NCBI GenBank assembly: GCA_963576565.1
Contig: OY755044.1
Coordinates: 39,453,235-39,517,234, forward strand
Source of the DNA: Aspidapion aeneum
Taxonomy: Eukaryota > Arthropoda > Insecta > Coleoptera > Brentidae
DNA length: 64,000 bases
Direction: 5' to 3'
Below the pieces are notes generated by a model that was not told the origin of the DNA, did not search any database, and saw nothing but the letters and a program-made list of their open reading frames with translations. Positions 12,535 to 23,596 of the stretch are shown here, piece after piece; position 1 is the stretch's first letter, and each line of letters starts with the position of its first letter. The position numbers and the translations under genes are program-made.

Positions 12535-13719
12535 CAGGGTGTCCCATTTTTGATGGTATTGAATGGAAAACTCAGTTATTTTCAAAGATAGAGACCTGAG
12601 GATTCCACATTATTACGGTCCGTACATTTCGAGACCTAAAACAATAAGTTAAAACTTTATTTTTCAGCCCTTAGGTTAAGGAGGGAAAATTCAATAAATG
12701 GATCCATGACGGATCTGATACCTTCCAAGCCCATTAGCACACTCTACTTGGAGCTATATTTGAAAACAGTTTTTTGTAAATATCTACGAAACGAAAGCTC
12801 CTACGAAAGTTAATAATACAAATTTTTGAGAAGAATGTGCTCTACAACATTCCGAAAACCGCATATTAATTAATACGACGCTTCGGTTAAAAGTTAGCGT
12901 TTTTGCAGTTTTTTAACTGTCAAAACATTAGCATTTATAAATTTTGACCAAAATCTAATTAGCAGTATCGAACACTATTTTACCTGAAAATTTCATAAAG
13001 ATCGGTTTAGCGGTTTAGGACTTATCGTGTTACGGACAGACACACACACACAGATATCACGACGATACTGCTAGGATAGGTCAAAATACACCTGAATAAT
13101 ACATTTTCGGCGTTATCTCAAAAAAAATTTTTGTTGAAAACAATACCTTCTCTAGAAATTGCTGCGCGGGCTAGGAAGAAAATCTGTAATATCTTTGTTA
13201 TTAGTGCAGATATTTCAATTTTGTTAAAACTTTTCTACAGACAGTTGATCCGGTAAATAAAATGACGTCAAATTTTTGGTCCGACGAGTCGGATTCGAGA
13301 AAAAAATTGATAAGTTAAATACGGACCTGGATTTGTTTTTTTGCTTCACATTTGGCCCCTAATTAACCTCTAGCTATAAAAAAAGGTTTAAAAATATCCA
13401 GATCCGTACTTTTTTTCTTATTTTTTTTTGAAATCCCGAATTTGACTCGACGGATGAAAAATTGACAACGTTAATTTATTGACAGGATCAACGGTCTGTG
13501 GAGAAGTTTTAATAGAATTGAAATTTCTGCCCTAATAACGAATTTCTAGGATTTCAAATTTTTAGTATTCCCTCGTAGCTTTAAAACTACAAGGGCTGGA
13601 AAAAAATAATTTAGTTTCTTGTCTCAAAATTTGAGGACCGTAATGTAAAATCCTCAGGTCTCTCTCTTTTTATAATAATTGAGTTTCCCATTTAATACCA
13701 TTAAAAATTGGACACCCTG
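12535..13719. mobile_element. CAGGGTG-family TIR element, TA flanks
   Basis: More than 100 bp at each end are inverted copies, starting CAGGGTGTCCMATTTTTRAT, bordered by TA. A second repeat family (12691-13115) lies inside, probably as an insertion. No transposase is visible. It is a relative of 6218-7473. Confidence 0.75.
12691..13115. repeat. dispersed repeat ending near a CA/GACA microsatellite (copy 1)
   Basis: Matches 43957-44344 continued at 56515-56560 over roughly 400 bp. Shared landmarks are ATGGATCCATGAMGGATCTG, CCCATTAGCACACTC, a CAGTTTTTTGTAAATATCT block, ATCGTGTTA-GGACAGA(CA)n and AGGTCAAAATACAC. The second copy is interrupted by the 12 kb LTR element. Class unknown. Confidence 0.75.
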
Positions 13720-14240
13720 TACATACTAAACAGCTGTATTTTAGAATTTGAAACCCAAAAACTAAGTAGGACTTAAATGCACATACATATCTAAATAAAA
13801 GCCTTTTCACAAAGACTTCGGCGAACGGTTGAGTCGGTTGCCTTTAAATTTTCCAGGGATTTCCGGGGTCAGCTTAAACTGTTTTACTTTGAGGTAGCCC
13901 TGGGCGAAAATACGCCCCCAAACGAACACCGATAATGCAAGTAAAAATGAGATAAAAAACATTGTCAAGCTTTTAAAGTTGTAAGAGGATGTATATATGT
14001 ATACATGTTGTTCCTAAAAGCATGCTCCTGAATATAATATATTACCTTTGTCCAAAATTTGTCTGTTTTCGAGATACAGGGTGCTAAAGTTAAAAAAAAA
14101 AAAATCGATTTTTATAAATACTACGAACATTTTTTAACGTATTCTTTTCAGAATTGGAGGTTTTTTGGGGTGAGAAATCCGAATCTGGACACAATTTCGC
14201 CGTTAATGGGCGCTTGATACTGCACTTACACGGTTACTCT

Positions 14241-14335
14241 GGCGGCAGGGTAGTGCCGTTGTATGCTCGTCGGCTTCACATGCCGAAGGTACCAGGTTCG
14301 CGTCTCGAACCACGATACAAAAACAAAAAAAAGTG
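14241..14335 (+). other. tRNA-Val-like SINE head
   Basis: The segment reads like a tRNA: GGGTAGTGCCGTTGTATGC (D-arm and box A region), an anticodon stem TCGGC/GCCGA around a TTCACAT loop (anticodon CAC), AGGT, then GGTTCGCGTCTCGAACC (box B/T-arm). The order and spacing match a Val-CAC tRNA, but the T-arm is imperfect. An A-rich run follows at once. It is more likely a tRNA-derived SINE than a functional tRNA gene. Confidence 0.45.
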
Positions 14336-14539
14336 TGTCGCCCTGTCGCCCCCTTCATTTTCAGCGATCAACGGTCGTCATCGAATGAGCATTGCGATGC
14401 GCTGCACGCAAAATATACCTTATACAGTGAAACCTCCTATAAGCGGACACTCACGGTTTGGTGGTTTTTGTCCGCTTATAGGAGGTGTCCGCTTATGAGA
14501 GGGAACTGCGAAATTTTAATATATATTTATTAACAATTT

Positions 14540-14660
14540 CCACTGCATGTGTTTTTCCGATATTAAATTTTTCGCGATCTTTCGTGTTGATAGATGTTCC
14601 TCCTCCGAAATGTTAATAACTTCAATTTTTTCACGTACATTAAGAAGTTTTTTACTAGGC
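14540..14660 (-). pseudogene. pogo/Tigger transposase N-terminal fragment
   Basis: The minus-strand frame contains REKIEVINISEEEH followed by STRKIAKNL, which resembles the first DNA-binding helix-turn-helix (psq/CENP-B N) of Tigger-type transposases. In those proteins this domain binds the transposon ends. Only this short N-terminal portion survives and the catalytic DDE domain is gone. The matching segment in element B (near 57940-58060) shows the same pattern with stops. Assignment is by recognisable motif only. Confidence 0.6.
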
Positions 14661-14843
14661 GCAATTTCAAAGAGATTTATTACTACCCAACTCAACAATA
14701 AAAATAAAACACAGCAGTCCCGCCGAATAAAATATTTTGTAAGTACGACAGAAGTATTTAGTCTCCGCATTAAAACGGAAAAAGGTAATTCCCCGGCTGC
14801 AGAGTGCGTTGTTGCCAACATACTACTTAATATTAATGCCCAT

Positions 14844-15256
14844 TGTGCGTGCAAGTACTGAAAAATAATGGAATTTCCTTCGACAGGTCGCCGGTTTGGC
14901 TTTACAAGCACATTTAAAAATAATTGTCGGTATTGACGATTGTAAATGGAAAGTTACGATACATATGGAATTTTATATGAAAAGGCACCTACCTCGGACT
15001 CTCTTGCGGCTCCAGTCAACGTTTAAACGTCCAGTTTTTCACCTCAAAATTCACTTTTTTTGGGAACGTGATTTTTCTAGTGTCTTGTTGTGACGGTGGT
15101 TGTTTGCGCACTCATCGCGGCGCTGCTTGTCCTCGCACGTGTGCGGTGCCGTGAAAACCCATATGCATATTTAAGAGCGCGAAAATTTAAATTATTTTAA
15201 ACGCGCAGAAAAGGAAAAGAAAATGAAAAATAGGAAATTCATTGCTTGCACCAACA
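14844..15256 (-). repeat. BEL 3' LTR
   Basis: 413 bp. On the minus strand it starts TGTTGGTGCAAG and ends CTTGCACGCACA. It differs from the 5' LTR at 14968 and at 14987 or nearby (two substitutions seen by eye). A TTAAATATGCATA stretch on the minus strand near 15160-15173 could serve as a TATA region. Confidence 0.95.
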
Positions 15257-15460
15257 TTTTCCGGCCGCCAAAACACGTGTGTTTTTACTTAGTTAAGAAA
15301 AGGAAAGGAAAAAAAAATTAAATAATATTCGCCTATTAGCAATTAAACGATACAATTTAACATTAACCCAAATATGCATTAAATTATGCATGTAAATTAA
15401 AATTAAAAGAAAAGAAAAAAATACTTAGAAAAAATTAAGAAAGAAAAAGAAAATTTTGCC

Positions 15461-18097
15461 TTATGCGTCGGGCATAGGCAAAGGACATAGTTTCACTACT
15501 GGTCGACGATATGTTCCTGTAGCTGTTTTAACGGTCACAACACGAATATGACCGTCTGAGCCAGGGTGTACGTCGACAATTCGCCCAACAGCCCATTGCA
15601 ATGGCGGTTTTTGTTCATTTTTTACCACGACTAAAGTATTTAGTTTAATATTGTTAGAAGCCTCTGTCCATTTAGAACGCTGTTGCAAGGTGTTTAGGTA
15701 CTCCAAGTTCCAGCGTTTCCAAAAATCGGACTGGAGCCTTTGCACCAGCTGCCAGCGGGAGAGGGTGTTCAACTTGGAATCAGAAAAATCGGGTTCTGGT
15801 ACGGAATTCAACGGTTCCAGGGTAAGAAAATGACCAGGGGTCAGTGAAAGAAAGTCATTCGGATCCATACTTTGGGCATACAGAGGCCGGCTGTTTAGTA
15901 TGGATTCGACCTGACACAAAAAAGTAAAAAACTCTTCATAGGTTAACCGTTGCTCACCTATTACACGTTTTAAATTTGCCTTGGTGGATTTAACTCCTGC
16001 CTCGGCTAGTCCGTTTAGGTGCGGACTACCAGGACTTGAAAAATGCCAGGTAATTTTTAGACTGTGACCTGCTTCCTGGGAGTACTGTTTGAGTAAACGA
16101 TCAGCTCCCAAGAACGCGCTACCACAATCTGAGTAAATGTCAGAAATTCTTCCTCTTCTTGCCACAAATCTCTTAAAAGCCGCAAGAAAGGTAGGGGTGG
16201 AAATATCGGAGGTAAGTTCTAGGTGAACTGCCTTTGTTGCGGAGCAGACTAAGACAAGAATATAACCTTTGGATACCTTTGCACCTCGGTACGTTCCCAT
16301 TGTAATTGGAAAGGGACCACAATAATCTATGGCAACATGTGAAAATGCTTTTACTTGAGAGATGCGTTGAGCAGGCAAGTTGCCCATGATTTGTACGGAA
16401 GGTTTAGGATTTAATCGATAGCATAAAATGCAATGAGAAGTTATACTCTCGATTGCATAGCGAGGGGAAAGGATCCAAAATTGTTGTCTCAAGAGGTAAT
16501 GCAACGTTTTTTGACCGGGATGACAGTACCTTTTGCGAGTGTACTCAATGACAAGTTGAGTAAGACGGTGAGAACGTGGTAAAAGTAAAGGGTGTTTTGC
16601 TGAATAAGAGAGTTCGGAAGAATGTGGTAATCGACCCCCCACTCTTAAGCAGCCTTGTGTATCTAGAAAAAGTGAAAGTTTACGAAATTGTTTAGGAAGT
16701 AGCTTTGCGTCATTCAAACGTGAAATGAGATCAGCAAAGATGGAACGTTGAACATGCCGAACGAGAACAATAAGAGAATGTTGAAGTTCTACTTCGGTAA
16801 TATTTTCGTTAGGATATTTAGATTTCCTTTCGGTAAGGCGAAAAATATAGGAAATTATGCGTTGAATTTTCTCTAGGGAAGAGTAACGAGAAAGAAAAGT
16901 ATCAAGCATGTGTGGTTCAACTGTGCATGTTTGAAATACTGATTTTCGTTCTTCCAGAATAACCTCGTTTTCCGGAGGGTCTGGACAGCGAAAATCATCA
17001 GGCCAGCTCTCTTTTGGTAGCCTAAGAAAACAAGGACCTTCCCAATACAAGTCATGTTTGACAAGTTGATTAGGCATAAGACCGCGCGAAGCACAGTCGG
17101 CTGGATTTAGCGCTGATGGAATATATTTCCAGGCCGTAGGAGAAATGGTTTCTTGAATGTGACAGATACGGTTTGCCACAAACGTTTTAAATCTGTGAGG
17201 TGAAGCCGCCAACCAGCATAGAACCACTTGGGAATCACACCATGCACAGATTTGGTTGAAGTTAAGAATATCTGAATAAGTGTTTCGAATAAAGGAAATT
17301 AGGTCGCAAAGTAAAGTGGCACCAAGAAGCTCCAGTCGCGGAAGACTGACTGTTTTCACTGGTGCGACCTTAGATTTGGCCATTACAAGAAAGGTATGGA
17401 TTTCTCCGGATACTGACTCCATTCTGAAATAGACCGTAGCCGCGTAACCTATCATAGAGGCGTCTGAAAAGCCGTGAAGTTCAATGCTACGTGGTTGATC
17501 AATGGAAAGGCGTCTAGGTAAATGAATATTTGAAAGATTTGGAAGTTCGGTTCGAAATTGATTCCAAACATTTACGATATGCGGAGGAGGCTGAGAATCC
17601 CAGTCCAGCTTCTCCTTCCACAGATCTTGCATGAGATGCTTAGCAAGTAAAGAAACGGGAGAACAGAAACCTAAGGGATCAAAAATTTTCATGATTTGAG
17701 ATAAGATACCTAGCTTGGTGCATGGTTTATCTTCTGGTACGACCAAGTAGGTAAACGAATCTGAGATAGGATTCCATTGGAGACCTAATATTTTTACAAA
17801 ATTAGGTTCGGATTTGTCGAAACGAATGGACATTTGTGTTTCTGATTCTGAGAATGAGGAGAGAAGTTCCGGACTGTTGCTCGCCCATTTTTTAAGTTCA
17901 AACCCTCCTAGGCGCAACAGGGAGATTAACTCCGACTGAAGTTCTTTGGCAGAGGCCACAGAATCCTGCCCAGTGAGCACGTCGTCGACGTAAATGTATT
18001 TAAGAAGCACCTTGGAAGCATTAGGATACCTTTCAGACTCAAGTTTAGCTAGTTCTTGTATAGTACGAATAGCTAAGTAAGGTGATGACTTAAGTCC
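15461..18097 (-). pseudogene. BEL pol, RT catalytic part to integrase
   Basis: The longest open segment here (849 codons from 18010). It follows the in-frame TAA at 18098-18100 in the same frame as the upstream RT segment. YVDD, the RT catalytic box, is at residues 7-10. An RNase H-like region follows (GFSDASMIGYAATVYF, SLPRLELLGATLL, WCDSQVVLCWL). Next is an HHCC integrase zinc finger (YCHPGQ ... HCILC), then the integrase core with all three acidic residues visible: AIDYCGPF, IYSDCGSAF and LNGLAEAGVK. The C-terminus (PLQWAVGRIVDVHPGSDGHI) matches the DUF5641 region typical of BEL/Pao. The integrase would insert the cDNA into chromosomes. The segment itself looks intact; the element is disabled upstream. 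It ends 204 bp before the 3' LTR. Confidence 0.93.
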
Positions 18098-18877
18098 TTA
18101 AACAACTGTTCTTAAGGAGTAGGTTTGGACAGGATCATCCTCAGAAAATCTCCATAGAATATTTTGATAACGCGTGTGCTCAGGAATAATTAAAATCTGT
18201 CGGAACATTTTTACTATGTCAGTAACAAAAGCTACAGCATGAATTCGAAAATTAAGTAGAATTTCACGGACATCATTTTGCAGTTTAGGACCTGCGCACA
18301 ACGTCTCGTTGAGTGAGACACCTCTGGGACTACGTTGAGACCCATCAAAGACCACTCTTATCTTCCCAGTGTTCCAGACACTGTGATGAGGGATAAAGTA
18401 GGAATTATCCAAGACATCTTTAGATATAGGCGTAGGAATAGGTATCATGTGACCAGTGTCTAAATAATCTTGCATAAAATCTTTGTAAGCTTGATAATTA
18501 GCTGAGTCTTTGAGAAGTCTAGCTTCCTGAAACTTGAAACGTTTTAAAGCGATTGGATAGGTGTCACCCAACTGGGGTTCTAAGTTTATGAAAGGTAATG
18601 GAACGACGAATCTACCTGATTCGTTGCGTGAAACTGATTGTGAAAATAATTTTTCGCACATAATATCCTCAGGACTGTGATGAACCTTATGTGGAACCTG
18701 CTCTATCTCCCAGAAGCGCTCTAGGCAGATATCCAGAGATGGTTCGATGGAAGTGTAACAGCTTATGAGTGATTGTGGATTTTGTTGCTTTGAAGTTTCA
18801 ACTTTACCAATCAGCACATAGCCAAAGATGCTATTAAAAGCACTAGGTTGTCCACGCTCTCCGTGGATAACTCCCTC
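18098..18877 (-). pseudogene. BEL pol, RT N-terminal part
   Basis: About 260 codons in the same frame as the segments on either side, closed by a TAA at 18098-18100 and preceded by a TAA at 18878-18880. The RT fingers and palm are visible: RVVFDGSQRSPRGVSLNETL and VAFVTDIVKMFRQILI (catalytic motif A, with Asp). The next RT motif (YVDD) continues past the stop. Because reading frame and collinearity are kept, the stop is best read as a point mutation in a former single polyprotein. Confidence 0.9.
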
Positions 18878-20457
18878 TTATAAGAGATGCGGAAAAAGTT
18901 CACAACCTACTAGGACATCAATGGAACTTGGTATATGGAAGTTTTGATCAGAAAGTTTGAAATTGCGAATGTGATTCCACTTGCTCGAGTCGACAGCGCA
19001 AGAAGGAATCTCTGTACAAAGTTTTGGAAGTACTAAAGCCTCAAAATCACAGGTAGGTCCCGCTTGACCTTGAGGTTTGATAAGACATTTCGTCTTACCT
19101 TTGGTATTGGAAGATGTCATTTGATTTAAGCCTTGAATAGAAGTAGAAAAGAAGCTTTTCGAAAGACCTAAACGATTTAGACATTTTTCTGAAATAAAGT
19201 TTGCCTCTGAGGCAGAATCGAGTAAGATACGAACTGGTTGGTAATGTCCCCTTGAGTCTAACATGTCAGCTACAACGGTAGAAAGTAGAAAAGTGGAATT
19301 TTTGGAAATCATTGTCGCATGACAGTTTGTGGAATGGCTTCCTGACATAGGGGTGCTATTGGAATTGGAAAGTGGAATATTAGCGTTCTGTGGAGGATAT
19401 GAATTAACACTCACAGAGGGCGCTACTGGTTGTGGAACATGGAGAAGACTATGATGTCTGGGTCCACACGTGATGCAGTTGTAGGAGGAGGGGCAATTCA
19501 CGGTCTTGTGAGCAAAATGTAAGCAATTTTGACATAGATTCACCTGCCGAACATAACCCATCCTTTCCTGTGGACTTTTGTTTTGAAATTCGATACATTT
19601 CGATAATGCGTGATTCGAAGAACATTTTATTTTTGGATTAAAAGTTCTGTTCTGATTATTTTGTATTTGAGGGTTGCTGCGTTGATTGCTATTTTGTAAA
19701 GTATTTTGTTGATTTCTTGAATTTGAACTTTGATTTGAAATAGTTGTATTGAAAGCAGAAGGTGAATTAAAATTATTAAAACTGTTTCTCTGAAAACTGT
19801 TCTGTTGAGAATTACGCGTAGTTTGAGGTTGTCTAGGGGTTTGATTTTGCCTACTAAAACTGGGCATTTGCACTACAGATTCGAGCGCAACGCAATGATT
19901 TTCTATAAACGTGTAAAGATCAGTGTAGGACGGAATTTCTGAATTGTTTTTCTCTCTACTATAGTAAAGTTCGAAATCAGTCCTCATCTTGACTTCAAGT
20001 TTTGAGAGCATCATGTTAAAAGTAAGAAAGTCCCATTCTTTTGTAGGAAAACCAAGCTCATTTAAGATGGCTAGATTCTCAGAAAATGTATCCAACATGG
20101 AACATAATTCTTTCCCAGAACTGGACTTAGTTGAAAGAAAGTTAATAGCATTCAAAGCGGTAGTAGCAATAATTCGTTTATTTTGATACCTCTTTACTAA
20201 GGTTTCATACGCAATGTGATAATTGCTATCTGCGAGGGGAATGGTTTTTACTAGAGAAAGGGCTTCATTCAGAACAGAACTCCGCAATTGTTGAAATTTC
20301 TCTATATCACTTAAATCAGAATTTTGATGTACCATGACTTTAAATAAGTCAAACCAGTGTTGCCAGCTTTTATAATTACCATCGAAAATTGGCAACCTTG
20401 GTTGTGGAAATGATCTTGTATTTGACCTCTGAACAATATTTTGTTGGTTAGGGTTGC
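18878..20457 (-). pseudogene. BEL gag-protease region (DUF1759, zinc knuckles, aspartic protease)
   Basis: About 505 codons from 20395, continuous with the gag start after a frameshift near 20460-20500. The N-terminal part (IFDGNYKSWQHWFDLF...) is the DUF1759 capsid-like domain. A long Asn/Gln/Ser-rich linker follows, then two knuckle-like Cys/His clusters (CQNCLHFAHKTVNC and CITCGPRHHSLLH). The retropepsin-like DUF1758 segment is next, with RILLDSASEANFISE, where Asp-Ser-Ala replaces the usual Asp-Thr/Ser-Gly. It ends LFPHLL at an in-frame TAA. Gag packages the RNA and the protease matures the polyprotein. The Asn-rich linker and DSA triad are normal for this family. Confidence 0.9.
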
Positions 20458-20772
20458 CTACGTAATTGACAGGGTTGGCCCTAAAAAGGTCGTAGTAAAT
20501 ACCCTTACATTCATAATAAAGGTTGTCAAAGTCTTTTCTAGTTTTATCCTGCTCGTCAAATGAAAGTTCTTCTCTTCGAGAGAGCCAATAATTTGGTTAT
20601 GAAAATTATAGAATTGAGCATGACATTCTTCGACGTCTTCATATCTGGATTTAAACAAAAAGTGAAACGCTGTATCCGAGTTCGCTTTCAAAGCTACCTC
20701 GTGAGCTTCCGCCATTTGGTTAAAGCTCAAAAGCCTTTTGTCGCAGTTTTTTCTGTTTTTGCGTAGACATTT
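20458..20772 (-). pseudogene. BEL gag N-terminus, frameshifted
   Basis: An ATG at about 20770 opens MSTQKQKKLRQKAFEL and stops at once; one base out of frame the sequence continues NQMAEAHEVALKANS for 80 more codons. This basic N-terminus followed by a helical segment is a plausible gag start, so a one-base indel near 20730 probably broke the frame. A second frameshift before 20457 separates it from the DUF1759 region. No separate protein is likely to be made. Confidence 0.6.
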
Positions 20773-20964
20773 TTGTTTTTGAAAGTTAATTTGTTTTTAA
20801 AATTACCCAAAAAAAATGCTTAAAATATAGCTTAAAATATAACCCGAATTTTAGCAAAAATTAAACAATTTTATTATTTTAATTTTATTAAATTTTGAAA
20901 TGAAATGTTTGTAAGTTTGTCTGTATGTTATTATTTGAACATATCCTTTAAAAAAAACTTTTAT

Positions 20965-21045
20965 GTCTCACCAAGGATTGAGCCCCGTACCTCTCGATTC
21001 CAAGTCGCACACTCTGTGCATACGACTAGCGGTCCTGTTTGAAAG
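20965..21045 (-). other. tRNA-Pro-like segment in the BEL 5' leader
   Basis: On the minus strand, GCTAGTCGTATGCACAGAG (box A-like), an anticodon loop CTTGGAA (anticodon TGG), GAGAGGT and GGGGCTCAATCC (box B-like) follow tRNA order and spacing. It is either a tRNA-derived SINE head caught in the leader or a leader structure. It lies about 500 bp from the 5' LTR. Confidence 0.35.
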
Positions 21046-21528
21046 TTTTTAAGAAAATCGGTATTCGAAGAAACAACGAGCGCGCAACGTGAGACCCACG
21101 TCACTATTCAAGCGGGATGACCCTGGTGACGGCGACACTTGGACCTGCGCGTTAACGCGACACCTGTAAAATCGATAATTAAAGGAAAGTAGATGGAAGA
21201 ACCGCCTTAAAATTTCACTTTCGGCGTATTGACGCCACTTTTACTGAAAATGTAATGAACAAAGCGATCAACTTTGATGAACTAGTAAACTATACGAAAT
21301 ATGTGCATTGGCTATAGCTATTTTTGAACGGTAATAAACACTTCGATCAACTTTGAAGGAACATATCACCAACAGGTCGTAAATCAATATGGTCTGTTTG
21401 ATTTATTACTGATTGTAGAAATAATTGAAATTGAAATTGGAAATAAATTTTGAAAATATATAGAAATTTGGAATTTTTGTAGGAAATTGCTGAACCACAG
21501 GAGTCTAGGTAGTTTGGAAAACTATTAA

Positions 21529-21545
21529 TCCGGTTCGAAGGACCA
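21529..21545 (-). promoter_or_regulatory. BEL primer binding site, tRNA-Tyr type
   Basis: Reading the minus strand, TGGTCCTTCGAACCGGA starts five bases inside the 5' LTR. It is complementary, apart from one position, to the 3' end of eukaryotic tRNA-Tyr (...CCGGCTCGAAGGA-CCA). The short offset from the LTR is usual in BEL/Pao. tRNA identity rests on my knowledge of conserved tRNA-Tyr ends. Confidence 0.7.
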
Positions 21546-21550
21546 TTAAA

Positions 21551-21963
21551 TGTGCGTGCAAGTACTGAAAAATAATGGAATTTCCTTCGACAGGTCGCCG
21601 GTTTGGCTTTACAAGCACATTTAAAAATAATTGTCGGTATTGACGATTGTAAATGGAAAGTTACGATACATATGCAATTTTATATGAAAAGGCAGCTACC
21701 TCGGACTCTCTTGCGGCTCCAGTCAACGTTTAAACGTCCAGTTTTTCACCTCAAAATTCACTTTTTTTGGGAACGTGATTTTTCTAGTGTCTTGTTGTGA
21801 CGGTGGTTGTTTGCGCACTCATCGCGGCGCTGCTTGTCCTCGCACGTGTGCGGTGCCGTGAAAACCCATATGCATATTTAAGAGCGCGAAAATTTAAATT
21901 ATTTTAAACGCGCAGAAAAGGAAAAGAAAATGAAAAATAGGAAATTCATTGCTTGCACCAACA
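21551..21963 (-). repeat. BEL 5' LTR
   Basis: 413 bp, the same length as the 3' LTR and nearly identical. It would drive transcription leftwards into gag. Confidence 0.95.
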
Positions 21964-22122
21964 CCCATGTCTTGCAGAGCTTCGTTCCGTTGTCAGAGGT
22001 TTACGTCCGGTTGAGGGAGGTTTCATGTAAAGAAATAGGGAAAAGCTTGGTTCTAACAAATTAGTCCGGCTAAAGGGAGTGTCCGCTTATTAGAGGTGTC
22101 CGCAAGGAGAGGTTTCACTGTA

Positions 22123-22787
22123 TACCACTTTGAACATCGAGAAAACACGCAGCCAGCCGAGTAACCAGGATTAATAACCCAGGAACCTGCTATAAGTGCT
22201 GTATAGTCGGTCCCAGGATGGCGCTAGCATAAATCTCCTACAGTCAACTCACAACGACCACGACTGTTGCGCTGAAAAGGAAAGCAGCCTATCGTCTAAA
22301 ACCAAGTTCTGCTGGGACGATAGCGATGTTAGATAGATGCAAGTCTAACATGTAGCAGGACCACCTTTCGGAAGGGGTGTAAAAACGTGGGTCCACTTTG
22401 TATACTTGCTTAGAGAAAGAAAACTTGCATCCTAAGGGACACGTGCATTAGTTTGATATTATGGTGTACGGTCAAATCGGGGGTTGCGAGCGCGCCGTGT
22501 ACCTAGTCGCTAGACCAAAAATTATCTCCCCACGACTACTACTGCACAGTTACTTTTGTTAAAATACGACAAACTAAGTCATTTTCGAGATATTGGGGTT
22601 TTTAGTGTTTGATGCCGCACAGGAAAATTCAAATGATTATGAATAAAAATTTTGTCTTTGTTAAGCACAGAAAAACTAGCTAACGCTTAAGCTACATTTT
22701 CTGCCCTTTAAGGATAAATTTCGGTTTATTAGTGCCAAATAAATTATTCTAAGATACTTTTTGTTTAATATTTTTATCATGTTAAAT
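22123..22787. other. no gene; possible tRNA-Glu-like segment on the minus strand
   Basis: Non-coding. Around 22478-22535 the minus strand reads GGTCTAGCGACTAGGTACAC then GGCGCGCTCGC, similar to a tRNA-Glu D-arm and anticodon stem, but the T-arm (ACCCCCGATTTGACC) is weak. It may be a SINE head. Confidence 0.3.
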
Positions 22788-22970
22788 CAAGCGCAGATCT
22801 GGGTCAAAATCTAGGGGGGGCTAATAGTCGAGAAAATTTTTTTTTGTAATATATTTCTTTTCTAGGGGTGGGGTAATTTTTCTGCTTTCCATTATTTTAT
22901 TAGAAAAAAGTGCATTTTTTTTCTAGGGAATGGGGTAATTACCCCCTTACCCCCCTCAAATCCGTGCTTG
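22788..22970. mobile_element. hAT-like G/C-tract MITE, 8 bp duplication TGTTAAAT
   Basis: 183 bp with TIRs CAAGCGCAGATCTG and CAAGCACGGATTTG (inverted), a G-run just inside one end and C-runs inside the other. It is bordered by a perfect 8 bp repeat TGTTAAAT (22780-22787 and 22971-22978). Relatives lie at 27880-28067, 36787-36929, 43134-43312 and probably 43670-43735. Confidence 0.85.
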
Positions 22971-22984
22971 TGTTAAATCTTTTT

Positions 22985-23275
22985 AAGTTTTTTATTTAAA
23001 ATAATTTGACTATTCCGATGCGGCATCGAACAATAAATACCTAAGCATCTGAACAACGGTTTACTTTAGCGAATTCTAAGAAGTGTACCTTTTTTACTTA
23101 TACTAAAATATTTAGGAAATTTTAGTCAATAAAAAGTTAATAACTATACTAAAAAAAGTTATCGCCATTTTGAGCAATCAGAACTGCAGAGCAAAGCGCC
23201 CTTTAACGGCTACAGTAAAAATATGTCCATATTCGGCTCTCGCATTCAAAACCCCTTGGTACCAATTCCAGTGGC
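22985..23275. repeat. dispersed repeat (copy 2)
   Basis: Counterpart of 7655-7932, with its left TIR missing next to the MITE at 22788-22970. The right end GCATTCAAAACCCCTTGG matches copy 1. It is followed at 23279 by a CAGTGGCGCACC end of another hAT-like short repeat reaching about 23435. Confidence 0.55.
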
Positions 23276-23596
23276 GCACCCAGGAATATGTGTTGGGGGG
23301 GGGGCGAGACCCCATGATGCCTTATTTTATTATTTTATTCATGAAATATGTCAAAAATGCTTTTAAAAAATTAAGCTTGGGGAGGCTCGGGCTCCAGGAA
23401 CCCCCCACCCTCGTTCCCGCGCCCATCAAATTTCAAGGAAGGTGCTTCAAAAATCTATCTCACAAAACCGCGCAACTTAATACTGGTCTTAACAATTTAA
23501 ACTAAACGCAAAATGAGCAAAATGCTTTAACAAAAAAGCCGAAAAAATTACAATTTTTTTTGTAACGCAACTTAAAGTAATTAATAGTAAAATAAG

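Larger units (their letters stand above)
14844..21963 (-). mobile_element. BEL/Pao LTR retrotransposon, near full length
   Basis: A 7,120 bp minus-strand element with two 413 bp LTRs (14844-15256 and 21551-21963) that by eye differ at only two positions, so the insertion is young. LTRs begin TG and end CA. A perfect 5 bp target duplication CCCAT (14839-14843 and 21964-21968) fits BEL/Pao. The order is 5' LTR, primer site, gag-like region, protease, RT, RNase H, integrase, 3' LTR. The coding region carries two in-frame TAA codons and two frameshifts, so this copy is inactive unless those are assembly errors. It is inserted in Tigger element A; the unsplit sister at 57831-58467 shows the pre-insertion site. 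Confidence 0.95.
14425..22120. mobile_element. pogo/Tigger-like element A, split by a BEL retrotransposon
   Basis: Ends CAGTGAAACCTCC...ATAAGCGGACACTC (left) and its inverse (right) are bordered by TA at 14423-14424 and 22121-22122. Without the BEL insertion at 14844-21963 the element is about 576 bp and collinear with the copy at 57831-58467. Subterminal GTCCGCTTAT repeats occur in both orientations. A transposase N-terminal remnant is present on the minus strand. TA target sites, CAGTG-type ends and a psq/CENP-B-like helix-turn-helix remnant fit the pogo/Tigger group of Tc1/mariner. Confidence 0.8.
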
